A stretch of DNA of 51,408 bases, from NCBI GenBank assembly GCA_964454645.1, contig CAYVTM010000011.1, positions 1 through 51,408 of the forward strand, given 5' to 3'. Numbering within the stretch: the first letter of the stretch is position 1; every line of letters begins with the position of its first letter. Source of the DNA: CAYVTM01 sp964454645 (GTDB lineage: Bacteria > Bacteroidota > Bacteroidia > Sphingobacteriales > Sphingobacteriaceae). Below the pieces are notes generated by a model. The model worked only from the letters and a program-made list of their open reading frames with translations, was not told the origin of the DNA and made no database searches. Below are positions 32,300-41,944 of the stretch, in pieces. A program made the translations under genes and the position numbers.

Positions 32300-33568
32300 T
32301 TATTCATCCCTGCGCGGACGAATAATTAACCGTAATGTAGGATCGTTTGTGATGAATGCCCAAAACCAGTTTAAAAATAATTTCACTTTATTTCGGAAAC
32401 CTGCGATAGGCATGATATGAATAAACAGCCAAACCATCCAGGCAATCACTCCTTTAAAAAATAATCCGGGCAAATCGGCAACGGCCTTGTATTTGGAAAT
32501 AATAGCCATACTGCCTTTGTTCCTGTATCGAAATGATTCAAGCGATTTTCCTCTTGCCATACGTTTGAAATTAGATGCCAGCAACAAACCTTGCTGTATT
32601 GCTACTTGGGCTAATTGCGGGTGACCATTTGGATATCCCGGATCGGACATACTCAAGCTAATATCACCGATAGCGAATATGTTTTCGGTTTGCAACACCT
32701 TATTATTCTCATCCACCCATACTCTTCTACCTCTGTCTATTGACTCTTCGGGCAATCCCGGCAATTCACGGCCGGTAACACCCGATGTCCATATCAGCGA
32801 TCGGGAACTTATTTTTTCTCCGTTTCCCAATATTACATTACCATCTGTATAATCTTTTACTGCTGTGTTTAAAATAATCTTTACTCCCAAACTTTTAAGA
32901 ACCGCTTCGGCTTCTATTTGAGATTTTCTACTCATCGGTCCTAACAGCACCGGAGAGGCATCGAGAAGATGGATCTTAGAGCGGACATTTGTAAATTCGG
33001 GATATTCTTTTGCTGCAATATTTATTCCCATCTCTGCCAACATCCCCGCAATTTCCACACCGGTAGGCCCCCCTCCTGCGATAACAATATTCAACAATGC
33101 TTCACGCTCTTTCTCATCATTCGTACGCACCGCTTTCTCCATGTTTAGTAAAAGATGATTACGCAAAATCAAAGCATCGTTGATAGTCTTCATGGGCAAT
33201 GCATATTTTTTCACATTCTCCATTCCGAAATAATTACTTTCAGTACCTACCGCCAGTATCAGATAATCGTATGCCAGAGTTCCCGTATCGGTATTGATGG
33301 TGTTCGATTCTCTGTTGATACGCTGTAAAGATCCTAAGTGAAACCGAAGGTTATTTTTCCCTTGAAAGAGTTTACGGAAAGGATGGCTTATGTTTGATGC
33401 TTCAATAAAAGAAGAAGCAACCTGATAAAGCAAAGGGGGAAAAAAATGATAGTTATTGGTATCTACCAAAGTGATCTCGTATCGCTCATCATCAGAAATA
33501 CTTTTAATAAAGTTTAAGCCGGCGAATCCTCCACCAACCAATACTATTTTTTTTGTTCCGCTTTTCAT
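32300..33568 (-). CDS. NAD(P)/FAD-dependent oxidoreductase, NDH-2-like
   Basis: 422 residues. FAD loop IVLVGGGFAGLNF at the N-terminus, second dinucleotide loop IVIAGGGPTGVEIAGML (NADH), ENIFAIGDIS and HPQLAQVAIQQG as in type II NADH dehydrogenases. C-terminal amphipathic/hydrophobic segment (GLFFKGVIAWMVWLFIH) likely binds the membrane. It would pass electrons to quinone, which fits the quinone-related genes downstream. Confidence 0.9.
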   Translation of the reverse strand: MKSGTKKIVLVGGGFAGLNFIKSISDDERYEITLVDTNNYHFFPPLLYQVASSFIEASNISHPFRKLFQGKNNLRFHLGSLQRINRESNTINTDTGTLAYDYLILAVGTESNYFGMENVKKYALPMKTINDALILRNHLLLNMEKAVRTNDEKEREALLNIVIAGGGPTGVEIAGMLAEMGINIAAKEYPEFTNVRSKIHLLDASPVLLGPMSRKSQIEAEAVLKSLGVKIILNTAVKDYTDGNVILGNGEKISSRSLIWTSGVTGRELPGLPEESIDRGRRVWVDENNKVLQTENIFAIGDISLSMSDPGYPNGHPQLAQVAIQQGLLLASNFKRMARGKSLESFRYRNKGSMAIISKYKAVADLPGLFFKGVIAWMVWLFIHIMPIAGFRNKVKLFLNWFWAFITNDPTLRLIIRPRRDE

Positions 33569-33679
33569 GGGAATATATTTTAATGAATGAACTATTTATA
33601 CTAACAGGTATTATAAGTGGTTTGTGTTGATTAAAGATTAAAAAAGTACCGGACTCTTACGCAGAGTTTTAGTGTGGTT

Positions 33680-34444
33680 TTAATTTTTGAAATCGTCTCT
33701 GTTCCGTAAATATTCTTTTCCGAATTCATAACCCAATCTGACGATCTGTGGTGCTTTATGCAGCTCAAACATTCCTATATTATTCAGGTTGGGGGCTTCG
33801 AGGTACATAAAACAATTTGCTGAGGCCTGAAGTACTTTGCTTCGAAAACTTAGATGAAAAGAACGATCCATAATTTCTACGATACCTGTATTTGCGCTTA
33901 AATCCCTGATCGTATTTACATAAATGCTGACTATATCGCTCTTATGCTCCAGAAAGGGTTCTACAGGCAGATTGTTGCTTAAGCCGCCATCAACATAAGG
34001 AACTCCGTCAATCACAACCGGAGGGAAAACAACCGGAACCGCACAAGAAGCTTCTATCGCATCGACAATAGAGCCGCTGCCAAAAATTTTCTGGCTGCCG
34101 TCATACAAAGAAGTAGCTGTAATGTATAGAGGTATCGGTAGTTTTTCAAAGGTATCGTATCTCAAATTATTTTTCAGAAAATTTTTTATCCCCTGAAAGG
34201 ATACCAGTCCTTTTTTAAATTTGTTCCAGCTTAACAAACGAAGGCTCAGCTTTCCGGTTAATATCTCGGAAACTTCATCCGGATTAAATCCATTTGCTAA
34301 AAAAGCTCCGGCAACTGCACCCGCACTCGTTCCCGATATCGCAGAGGGGTAAATATTATGCTCATTCAGGGCTTTTACGATACCCAAATGTGCAAATCCT
34401 CTTGCACCCCCTCCGGATAAAACGAATGGTCTATGCATACTCAT
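33680..34444 (-). CDS. Patatin-like phospholipase
   Basis: 254 residues. Oxyanion loop SGGGARGFAHLG (9-20), nucleophile motif GTSAG and catalytic VDGGLSNNLP, i.e. a Ser-Asp dyad. No signal peptide, so cytosolic like RssA. Gap of 111 bp to the dehydrogenase; 7 bp to the upstream DUF308 gene. Confidence 0.92.
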   Translation of the reverse strand: MSMHRPFVLSGGGARGFAHLGIVKALNEHNIYPSAISGTSAGAVAGAFLANGFNPDEVSEILTGKLSLRLLSWNKFKKGLVSFQGIKNFLKNNLRYDTFEKLPIPLYITATSLYDGSQKIFGSGSIVDAIEASCAVPVVFPPVVIDGVPYVDGGLSNNLPVEPFLEHKSDIVSIYVNTIRDLSANTGIVEIMDRSFHLSFRSKVLQASANCFMYLEAPNLNNIGMFELHKAPQIVRLGYEFGKEYLRNRDDFKN

Positions 34445-34451
34445 GAAAAAA

Positions 34452-35021
34452 TTACTTCATAAGTTTTTTAAGTTCTTTAAGCTTGATGGATATATATACA
34501 TTAAACACCCCGATAAGAATAAATGCAAAAGCGGTATAAAATACAATTGTCATTCCTGCAAATACCGGATTCCATAACATGATAAAGGAAAACAGTAAAC
34601 CTAATACACCCAAAACAAGCATATAACTCCATTCGGAAATACCTACTTTTCTTAATGCCGTAGCCCAATAGATGGATACGATTGAACGAAACAGAATTCC
34701 AAACCCGACAAATAGTGGCAGGGCAAGCATAGAAATATCGGGGCGGGCGACTAACAGTATCCCCACTATAAAGTCTATAATCCCCACCGCCAACGACCAT
34801 GCCCAACCGTGCAAATAGGCTCTGTTGGAAAAAGCATATATAATTTCCAAAATACCTGTCACTAAAAAAGTATATGCAAACAGTACAGATAGTGCAATAA
34901 ATGATTCGAGCGGAGTTGTAAAAGCATACAATCCGACAGCAATCAGGAGTACCCCTAGAAGTAAGGGCAAGTACCAATACTTAATGGTACGTTCGGCCCC
35001 TCTAAAAAATTGATTTTCCAT
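34452..35021 (-). CDS. HdeD family (DUF308) membrane protein
   Basis: 189 residues with six predicted membrane helices in three DUF308-like pairs (GVLLIAVGLYAF, AYTFLVTGILEIIYA, IIDFIVGILLVARPDISML, and so on). HdeD is tied to acid stress in E. coli; function here is unknown. Close to the patatin and esterase genes, probably one transcript. Confidence 0.88.
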   Translation of the reverse strand: MENQFFRGAERTIKYWYLPLLLGVLLIAVGLYAFTTPLESFIALSVLFAYTFLVTGILEIIYAFSNRAYLHGWAWSLAVGIIDFIVGILLVARPDISMLALPLFVGFGILFRSIVSIYWATALRKVGISEWSYMLVLGVLGLLFSFIMLWNPVFAGMTIVFYTAFAFILIGVFNVYISIKLKELKKLMK

Positions 35022-35043
35022 AATTCATGATTTAGTTAAGCAA

Positions 35044-35667
35044 TTATGATTTCTTAAAAATGAATGTGTTCACAGTATTGATTTCATCCTGAGAAATGAT
35101 ATGCCCCATTTTCTCATAGATTTTTTCAATAAGATCTGCATTCATTCCCTTCAATACTTTTGTAGATTCCTGTACACGCATTACAGGGATATGCGGATCG
35201 GGGTCGCTAACCCCTATAAAAATAGGAGTATTTTTAAAATCTCCCTTATAATTCTCCATATATATTTTATCTCCGATCAAACCGCCCGAGAATGCTGCAA
35301 CACCACCATAGTTTCTTGCATTTCTTGCAACAAACTCAAGGCTCAGGCAGGCACCCTGAGAGAATCCGAGGAAATAAATATCTTCCGGCCCAAACCCTTT
35401 TGCCAGCAAATCATCTATTATATCCTTCATTAGGGACAAAGCTGATGACAACCAGGGTTCATTATCACCAGGATCTGCCAGAAAAGAATAGGGATACCAT
35501 GTATGGTTCACAGCCTGTGGCGCAATCAAATGATAATCGGCGATATTCAGATACTGTGCCATCGATAAAATATCCTGTGCATCTGCTCCACGACCGTGTA
35601 TCATGATCAGAACCTTTTCAGCGTCCTCAATTTTCTTTCCTGCCGTATGTATATTTTTTATATGCAT
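35044..35667 (-). CDS. mhqD: Carboxylesterase/phospholipase, MhqD-like
   Basis: 207 residues. Alpha/beta hydrolase: MIHGRGADAQDIL, nucleophile GFSQGACLSLEF, acid in GVSDPDPHIP, His in KMGHIISQ. Closest by pattern to YpfH/MhqD esterases. In Bacillus, mhqD belongs to the quinone/catechol regulon together with a ring-cleaving dioxygenase and DoxX-like MhqP, which lie next to it here. Confidence 0.82.
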   Translation of the reverse strand: MHIKNIHTAGKKIEDAEKVLIMIHGRGADAQDILSMAQYLNIADYHLIAPQAVNHTWYPYSFLADPGDNEPWLSSALSLMKDIIDDLLAKGFGPEDIYFLGFSQGACLSLEFVARNARNYGGVAAFSGGLIGDKIYMENYKGDFKNTPIFIGVSDPDPHIPVMRVQESTKVLKGMNADLIEKIYEKMGHIISQDEINTVNTFIFKKS

Positions 35668-35800
35668 GATGATGTCGTTTATACCGGATTAATGAGGCTT
35701 TCCAAACATCCGAAAATACTTCTGTTTTTTCAATTGAGTTTGTACATAGATAAAAAGCGATAGAAGTGGGCTTTTCAAGGCCCGGCACAATTCTCCTATA

Positions 35801-36736
35801 TTAATTTAAATCAGGTAATACTTTTTCGATATCTGCACGCACACTCTGATATTGTACCGGAAGTTTCAGTTCAGTACCTAAATCTTCCAGACGCTCATCA
35901 ACGGTAAATCCGGGATTATCGGTTGCCAGTTCAAATAATACTCCTCCCGGTTCGCGGAAGTATAACGAGAAGAAATAATCACGATTAATTTTCGGTGTGA
36001 TATGCAACCCTCTCTTTGAGATTTTTTCTCTGAATCGCATCAGTATTTCATCATTCGCAACCCGAAAAGCTACATGATGGTTTGTCCCGGCTGCATTATA
36101 TCCTGCATTACCGGCAGGCAGATGAACGATATCTACAATTGATGCGCCTTCAGCTTCATCTGTTTTGTAACGATAGGTATTTCCTTCCTGTGCTATCAGT
36201 TTATACTCAAAAACATCGGTAAGGATATCGGCTGTAGGATTAATATCTTTCAGCGTAAGCGTAATACCATGAAACCCTTTTAAAGCATAAGCTTCTTTCA
36301 CATCCCCGCTTTCCCAGGCAATGCGTTTATCTTCAGAAGCGGGAACAGTAAGCGACAAATTTAATCCGTCGGGATCTGTAAAATCAAGATGTTTCTCTCC
36401 CATACGTTCGGAAATTTCTCCATACTTCACATGAAAAGTTTCGAAACGTTTTTTCCAAAAATCTAAACTACCTTCCGGGACCGAATAGCTGATCTGCGTT
36501 GCCATTCCGATTCCGTTTCTTCCCTGTCCGATACCTTCCCAAGGGAAAAAAGTAAGGATACTTCCGGGGGTTCCTTTTTCATCTCCGAAATAAAAATGAT
36601 AGGTTCCCGGGTCATCGAAATTGACGGTCTTCTTCACCAATCGTAAACCCAATATTTTTGTATAGAAATCGAGATTTCGTTTTGCATTGTTCGCGATTGC
36701 CGTAATGTGATGCAATCCTAATATTTTATCTTCCAT
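35801..36736 (-). CDS. mhqO: Ring-cleaving dioxygenase, MhqO-like (glyoxalase fold)
   Basis: 311 residues, two tandem vicinal-oxygen-chelate domains: GLHHITAIANNAKRNLDFYT near the start, and ALKGFHGITLTLKDINPTAD in the second half, with TNHHVAFRV and GGVLFELATDNPGF. These give the His/His/Glu metal set of the MhqO/LinE type. Likely opens hydroquinone-type rings. Followed downstream (left) by the MhqD-like esterase. Confidence 0.88.
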   Translation of the reverse strand: MEDKILGLHHITAIANNAKRNLDFYTKILGLRLVKKTVNFDDPGTYHFYFGDEKGTPGSILTFFPWEGIGQGRNGIGMATQISYSVPEGSLDFWKKRFETFHVKYGEISERMGEKHLDFTDPDGLNLSLTVPASEDKRIAWESGDVKEAYALKGFHGITLTLKDINPTADILTDVFEYKLIAQEGNTYRYKTDEAEGASIVDIVHLPAGNAGYNAAGTNHHVAFRVANDEILMRFREKISKRGLHITPKINRDYFFSLYFREPGGVLFELATDNPGFTVDERLEDLGTELKLPVQYQSVRADIEKVLPDLN

Positions 36737-36844
36737 GATATTAAAATTTAACGGTGTAAATTTTTATTTCTTGCACAAAGATAGTCCGAATAACAAAATT
36801 GAGCGATGACTTAGCTTAAAAAGCATATTGACTTATATCACAAA

Positions 36845-36868
36845 AAATGCCTCTGTACAGAGGCATTT
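36845..36868 (-). terminator. Terminator after doxX
   Basis: AAATGCCTCTG, central TA, CAGAGGCATTT: a perfect 24-bp palindrome. On the minus strand it is followed by six T, fitting the end of the DoxX gene at 36874. Confidence 0.85.
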
Positions 36869-36873
36869 CATAT

Positions 36874-37299
36874 TTATTTTTTTGCAAAGAAATAATAATC
36901 GAATGAATACCTCCCGCTCCCGGTAATGAATAATACAATGTATGTAGTTAAATAATGAAATGCCAATTCCATTTTCGCAAAAGGGTCTCCCCAGTGTACA
37001 TGCAAGGTAATGACAAGCATGGTAATAATTAAAGGGATAACAGCTAAGCGCGTTCCGAATCCGAATAAAATGAAGCCGGAACATATTACTTCCGCAAAAA
37101 TGGCAAGTGATAAACTTATAACAGGGCCCAGGCCCATGAAGTCTAAAAATTTTACTTCTTCCATACCTAATCGATCCATCTTAGGGAAGCCATGCGTAAA
37201 CATATAAAAGGCAACAGCTATGCGTATAAGCAGTATGGCAGCATCCGTCTGCCTGGAGTTCTCCTGAACTTTAAAAATTATATTTATTAATGTTTTCAT
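36874..37299 (-). CDS. mhqP: DoxX family membrane protein, MhqP-like
   Basis: 141 residues, four membrane helices: LLIRIAVAFYMFTHGFPKM, VISLSLAIFAEVICSGFILFGFG, LAVIPLIITMLVITLHVHWGD and LTTYIVLFITGSG. DoxX proteins occur with quinone or sulfide redox enzymes; in Bacillus the DoxX protein MhqP sits beside MhqO, as here. Confidence 0.88.
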   Translation of the reverse strand: MKTLINIIFKVQENSRQTDAAILLIRIAVAFYMFTHGFPKMDRLGMEEVKFLDFMGLGPVISLSLAIFAEVICSGFILFGFGTRLAVIPLIITMLVITLHVHWGDPFAKMELAFHYLTTYIVLFITGSGRYSFDYYFFAKK

Positions 37300-37328
37300 T
37301 GTTGAACCTGATCTATATATAAATAGTG

Positions 37329-38399
37329 TTAAGAATTTATCCGGGTTGATGTTATTTCGGTTTTGTTAAGCCCTAATGCCTTACGAACCGCCGGAGCTAC
37401 AACATCTCCGAATAATTCGATCGAATGCATAATTTTATCATGCGGCATATAACCCATGCTCATCTGTGCAAGGAACCGGGTGTTTTTAAACAACTCATAT
37501 TCATAAAGGATTTTGTCGGTAACTTCCTGCGGACTACCCACCAATAAAGCACCTTTTGCAGAGCGTGAATACTCGAACTGCTGACGTGTTAAAGGTTGCC
37601 AACCCCTGTCTTTCCCTACACGATTCATCATTGCTGCATAGGTAGGAAAAAGCTCATCGGCTGCCTGTTGGGAATTATCGGAGATATAAACATGTGAGTT
37701 AATTCCCATCTGCAATTTTGAAAGATCTTGTCCTTGTTTTTGTGCAGTACTTCGATAGAGTTCTACAAAGGGGACAAAGTGTTCGGGAGCGCCGCCGATA
37801 ATTGCCAACGCCAATGGCAGATTTAATTTCGCAGCGCGCACGGCTGACGAAGGTGTACCACCTGCCGCAATCCAAATCGGCAAAGCCTCTTGCAAGGGGC
37901 GCGGATAAATTCCCAGCTTATCAAACGAAGAGCGGTGATGTCCTTTCCATGAGAGCATTTCCTGCTGATTAATCTGAAGTAACAGGTCTAATTTTTCCGA
38001 AAACAAGGTATCGTAATCATGAAGATCATATCCAAACAAGGGGAAGGATTCGATAAAAGAACCTCTTCCGACCATAATCTCTGCACGTCCGCCGGAAACC
38101 TGATCGAGTGTTGCAAAATTTTGAAAGACACGAACCGGATCATCGGAACTCAATACCGTTACGGCACTTGTAAGTTTAATATTTTTAGTGATACTTGCTG
38201 CTGCAGCCAATATCATTGCAGGCGACGATACGGCATAGTCGGGACGATGGTGTTCACCAACGCCGAAAACATCCAAACCCAACTCATCGGCTAATTTAAT
38301 TTCTTCCAATAAGTTTTTAATACGTTGATGCGTATTAACAGCTTTGCCCGCACCCGACTCGGGTTGTGTATCCGCGAAAGTATATAACCCTAATTCCAT
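37329..38399 (-). CDS. LLM class flavin-dependent oxidoreductase
   Basis: 356 residues. Bacterial luciferase-like TIM barrel: MELGLYTFADTQPE, DVFGVGEHHRPDYAVSSPAM, TSAVTVLSSDDPVRVFQNFATLDQVSGGRAEIMVGRGSF, PIWIAAGG. Uses FMNH2 from a separate reductase. Substrate unknown. Neighbouring quinone/aromatic genes suggest a role in oxidative or electrophile stress. Confidence 0.9.
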   Translation of the reverse strand: MELGLYTFADTQPESGAGKAVNTHQRIKNLLEEIKLADELGLDVFGVGEHHRPDYAVSSPAMILAAAASITKNIKLTSAVTVLSSDDPVRVFQNFATLDQVSGGRAEIMVGRGSFIESFPLFGYDLHDYDTLFSEKLDLLLQINQQEMLSWKGHHRSSFDKLGIYPRPLQEALPIWIAAGGTPSSAVRAAKLNLPLALAIIGGAPEHFVPFVELYRSTAQKQGQDLSKLQMGINSHVYISDNSQQAADELFPTYAAMMNRVGKDRGWQPLTRQQFEYSRSAKGALLVGSPQEVTDKILYEYELFKNTRFLAQMSMGYMPHDKIMHSIELFGDVVAPAVRKALGLNKTEITSTRINS

Positions 38400-38486
38400 A
38401 ATTCTTTATTTCAAACTCATATTTATTCGGCATACTTAATAATATCCCGATTCATATTCTATCAACCGGGATATATGTCGGTTTAA

Positions 38487-39251
38487 TTATTGAGCACTTA
38501 ATCCGCCATCAATTACCTGAGTAGTTCCGGTAATAAATTTACTTTCGTCACTCGCCAGAAATAATGCTAATTGTCCGATTTCTGTCGGTTCTGCATATCT
38601 ACCCATCGGTATAGTTGTCTCTAACTCCTTTTTAACTTCAGCAGCTGCACCCGGTGCGAAACCTTCTTCCAAAGAACGCATCATACGGTTATCAACCGGG
38701 GAAGGGTGAATTGTATTCACACGAATTTTTCTGGGGGCAGCTTCAATTGCAACTGCACGCATAGTTCCTACAACAGCATGTTTACTGGTAATGTATGCAC
38801 TCACGTTCGGACTACCATTTAGTCCCGATACCGAAGAAGTAATAATGATACTTCCACCATCGTTCATTTCAGGTAATATATATTTTGTTCCCAGCCATAC
38901 ACCTTTTACGTTTACGGCTAATACTTTATCGAACATTTCATCCGGATATTCGGTGATAGGTTTTACTACACCTTCGATTCCTGCATTATTAAAAAACACA
39001 TCTATCTTCCCAAATTTTTTAACTGTTTCGGAAATGTATTTTTTCACATCTTCTGCATTCGTAACATCAGCTGTAACGTATGCTAACCTATCTGAAGCAC
39101 CTAATTCAGTAATTGTTTTTTTCAAAGCCTCTTCACTCATATCCACCAATACTACCTTTGCGCCTTGTTCCAAATACAATTTTGCCGTAGTCTTTCCAAT
39201 ACTACCGGCACCACCGGTAATAATTGCCACTTTATTTTCTAATCGTTTCAT
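38487..39251 (-). CDS. SDR family oxidoreductase
   Basis: 254 residues. Classical short-chain dehydrogenase: ITGGAGSIGKTTAKLYLE (cofactor loop, usually G-x-x-x-G-I-G; here GGAGSIG), VDMSEEA with Asp that favours NAD, NNAGIEG, catalytic SSVSG...YITSK, and GTTQVIDGGLSAQ at the end. Substrate unknown. Confidence 0.93.
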   Translation of the reverse strand: MKRLENKVAIITGGAGSIGKTTAKLYLEQGAKVVLVDMSEEALKKTITELGASDRLAYVTADVTNAEDVKKYISETVKKFGKIDVFFNNAGIEGVVKPITEYPDEMFDKVLAVNVKGVWLGTKYILPEMNDGGSIIITSSVSGLNGSPNVSAYITSKHAVVGTMRAVAIEAAPRKIRVNTIHPSPVDNRMMRSLEEGFAPGAAAEVKKELETTIPMGRYAEPTEIGQLALFLASDESKFITGTTQVIDGGLSAQ

Positions 39252-39296
39252 AATGTTAAATATTAAAATGTTAAATATTCTGTTAATTCAATTTTA

Positions 39297-40178
39297 TCAA
39301 CCGATACGTACCGATGTCATTGTCAAAGAACCGGCAACAGCTTTGTCGTTGAAAAATAAAACCTGATCTTTTCCACTTTGCAAAGCAAGTGTATAAATTA
39401 AAGGCAGGTAGTGTTCGGGAGTAGGAATTGCCAGTTGCCCTTCCCTACCAAACCCTTCGTAATGAATCAGAGATTTATGATCTCCTTTTTCGATTAATTC
39501 TTTAAAGGTCTGATTCATTTTCAATGCCCAGTCGTATCCGTAAGAAGCATCATTTAGCTTATCCCATGCCACCATTCGTAAGTTATGAACCATATTACCG
39601 CTACCGATAATAAGCACTCCTTTTTTTCTAAGCCCGAGTAATTCTTTAGCAAGATCGTAATGATACTGCGGCCCTTTCGTGTAATCGATACTCAACTGCA
39701 ATACGGGGATATTTGCGTCGGGATACATGTGACGGACAACTGTCCAGGTACCATGATCTAACCCCCAATCATGATCCATTTCTACATGTGCGGATTTAAT
39801 AAGTCCGACCGTTTCTTTTGCTAAAACCGGATCACCCGGAGCAGGGTATTGTACATCAAACAATGCCTGCGGGAATCCGCCAAAATCGTGAATCGTTTTT
39901 GGAAAATCCATTGCAGTAATTTTGGTTCCATTACTGAACCAATGCGCCGAAACTACCAGTACCGCTTTGGGTGCAGGAATTTCCTTTGCCATGTTTTTCC
40001 AGCGTTGATTGAATTCGTTATCCTCAATACCATTCATGGGGGAACCATGCCCGATAAACAAAACAGGCATCAAATCGTCTTGATCACTTAGGCTGCTTGT
40101 AAATTTGTTGAATGCCGATAAAGTTGTCATACCTGCTGCTCCTGCTAAAAGTGTTTTAATAAATGTACTGCGGTCCAT
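39297..40178 (-). CDS. 4,5-DOPA dioxygenase extradiol-type (LigB/DODA-like)
   Basis: 293 residues from the ATG at 40178. N-terminal Tat-like or signal stretch (MDRSTFIKTLLAGAAGMTTLSAF), then LFIGHGSPMNGI, VVSAHWFSNGTKIT, PKTIHDFGGFPQALFDVQYPAPGDP, GLDHGTWTVVRHMYP, GSGNMVHNL: the His-rich metal site of YgiD/DODA. It opens catechol rings. The export signal is unlike E. coli YgiD. Confidence 0.9.
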   Translation of the reverse strand: MDRSTFIKTLLAGAAGMTTLSAFNKFTSSLSDQDDLMPVLFIGHGSPMNGIEDNEFNQRWKNMAKEIPAPKAVLVVSAHWFSNGTKITAMDFPKTIHDFGGFPQALFDVQYPAPGDPVLAKETVGLIKSAHVEMDHDWGLDHGTWTVVRHMYPDANIPVLQLSIDYTKGPQYHYDLAKELLGLRKKGVLIIGSGNMVHNLRMVAWDKLNDASYGYDWALKMNQTFKELIEKGDHKSLIHYEGFGREGQLAIPTPEHYLPLIYTLALQSGKDQVLFFNDKAVAGSLTMTSVRIG

Positions 40179-40211
40179 TTCTAAACTAATTGTGTACAAT
40201 ACCGATTAATT

Positions 40212-40784
40212 TTACTTTTTAATAAACTCACCATCTGCTTTAATACGGACTTCGTTTCCAATCATTGGCGGCGGGAAACCCGGACCTATATTGAATACTC
40301 TGCGGTCGAGCGTACCGGTTAACTGAAATCCTGCTGATATTGCATTGTTTGAAGGGTTTGTAAAAGTTCCTCTGTACCATAAATCCATAGTAACCGTTTT
40401 GGTTATTCCATGCATGGTAAGCTCGCCGCTCAGTTTATATTTATTCTCATCTGTTTTCGTAATAGCTGTACTTTTAAATATCATCTGAGGATATTTAGCA
40501 GCATCGAAAAAATCGGCGCTTCGTAAATGATTGTCGCGCATTTCTACTGCCGTGTTAACAGAGTTTACATCCACTGTCATCAGGAAAACGGCATCGCTGA
40601 AATCTTCCTTACCCGAAGTAATTTTCACATCAAAAGAATTAAACATTCCGTCAATTTCAGAGATTCCCAGATGTTCTACACCAAAGGTGATTTTTGCGTG
40701 TGCCTTGTCAACTTCCTAGGTTGTTTGCGCTACAAGGGTTAAGCTGAATGAAAGCAAGGTTAATAACGTTAATAACTTTTTCAT
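40212..40784 (-). pseudogene. yceI-like gene broken by an in-frame TAG
   Basis: Reading from the ATG at 40784, a signal peptide (MKKLLTLLTLLSFSLTLVAQ) is followed by TT and then TAG (codon 23, 40716-40718). Past it the same frame continues as EVDKAHAKITFGVEHLGISE and then the rest of a full YceI domain to 40212, with no shift. YceI proteins have Trp at this place (T-W-x-x-D-x-x-H), so one base change TGG to TAG is the simplest cause. YceI is a periplasmic isoprenoid/quinone-binding lipocalin-like protein. Without readthrough only a signal peptide is made; an internal ATG at 40646 would give an unexported fragment. Confidence 0.85.
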
Positions 40785-40832
40785 AATTTTTCTATTTAAG
40801 TTTGATTGATAAATTATTTGATTTATTTTTTC

Positions 40833-41279
40833 TTAGTTATAAACAATAGATTGAGAAGAGATAAAAGCAAGTATTTCACTATCCTCTCCACTCATCATAT
40901 ATTCTCCTTCATTCGAAACAAAAATGACCTTAGAGTTCGGAAGTAATTGTTTCAATAAATAATAGTCTGATAAAGATTGTTTACCGTTGTCGGCTATATA
41001 CACTACAATTTTTTGTGTTGCCACCGTTCGAATATTTTCAATAACTGACTTTTCCACGATGGAAGAAATTACGATTACATCCGCTTCCCAGCATCCATCT
41101 TTCGCGCAGTTCACCCATTCTACATTGTTATTCGAATCCGTATCCGAAAAATATTCTTTACGAAGCCCGTATGCTGTAAGTACTAATAAGTGATTGGAAG
41201 GAGAAGCAAACATTTTCATGTGCTGTTCTACCAATTTCACATTATTACCTATAAAAGCGATTGTATATTTTGTTTCCAT
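40833..41279 (-). CDS. Hypothetical protein with Rossmann-like N-terminus
   Basis: 148 residues from the ATG at 41279 (an ATG at 41288 is also possible). YTIAFIGNNVKLVEQHMKMF, EADVIVISSIVEKSVIENI and IVVYIADNGKQS suggest an alternating alpha/beta dinucleotide-binding-like fold resembling NADP-dependent F420-type reductases, but the glycine loop is not canonical (GNN). I cannot name it. It lies between the broken yceI gene and the Crp-type regulator. Confidence 0.6.
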   Translation of the reverse strand: METKYTIAFIGNNVKLVEQHMKMFASPSNHLLVLTAYGLRKEYFSDTDSNNNVEWVNCAKDGCWEADVIVISSIVEKSVIENIRTVATQKIVVYIADNGKQSLSDYYLLKQLLPNSKVIFVSNEGEYMMSGEDSEILAFISSQSIVYN

Positions 41280-41362
41280 AACTTTCATACACAAAGGTAA
41301 AGACGAAAGCTTAGCTGAACGATGACCTATATTAAAATCAAAATTGATTCAGATCACATATC

Positions 41363-41944
41363 TTATTTTTTTGTGACAAGATGGTTGCGGATACGGCTAA
41401 GTGTTTCCCTTGTAATACCCAGATAGGAAGCGATCATGTGTTGAGGTACACGTAATACGATGTCGGGATAGGTATGTAATAAATTAAGATATTTTTCCTC
41501 GGCTGTTTCGCTCATGTTGCCCATGAGGCGTCGTTGAGTAGCAACTAAATTATTCTGAATGATGATACGGAAATAACGTTCAAAAGCCGGAACTTTTTGG
41601 AGCAACTCTTCCCAGGAAGGAAGCGTAATCATTAACAACTCCGAATCTTCCAGCGCTTCGATATTATACATAGATGGCTCATTTGTAAAAAAGCTATACA
41701 GATCGCCCATCCACCAACCATCTGAGGCAAACTGAAGCGTATGCTCATTGCCTTTCTCATCAACAGTATAGGAACGAAGAAGGCCTTTTTCTACAAATAT
41801 GGTGTGTTTACTTATTTCCCCTTCTTCCAGTAAAAATCTTTTTTTGCGTATTTTTTTGGGCTGAAAGAGTGTTTTACAGAGCTCGAACTCCTCTGTGCTA
41901 ATAGAAATCGTTTCTGAAACTTTTTTATAAAGCAGTTCGAACAT
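41363..41944 (-). CDS. Crp/Fnr family transcriptional regulator
   Basis: 193 residues. Cyclic-nucleotide-binding-type beta roll (LLEEGEISKHTIFVEKGLLRSYTVDEKGNEHTLQFASDGWW) and a C-terminal HTH (PQHMIASYLGITRETLSRIRNHL). No Cys cluster for Fe-S. It stands at the upstream end of the minus-strand oxidoreductase run and is a fair candidate for its regulator, in place of the MarR-type MhqR of Bacillus (inference). Confidence 0.9.
   Translation of the reverse strand: MFELLYKKVSETISISTEEFELCKTLFQPKKIRKKRFLLEEGEISKHTIFVEKGLLRSYTVDEKGNEHTLQFASDGWWMGDLYSFFTNEPSMYNIEALEDSELLMITLPSWEELLQKVPAFERYFRIIIQNNLVATQRRLMGNMSETAEEKYLNLLHTYPDIVLRVPQHMIASYLGITRETLSRIRNHLVTKK

Noticed and set aside
40212..40646. Intact short YceI protein from an internal ATG
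   Set aside because: The upstream frame holds the missing first strands and the signal peptide, broken only by one TAG, so a nonsense mutation explains the data better.
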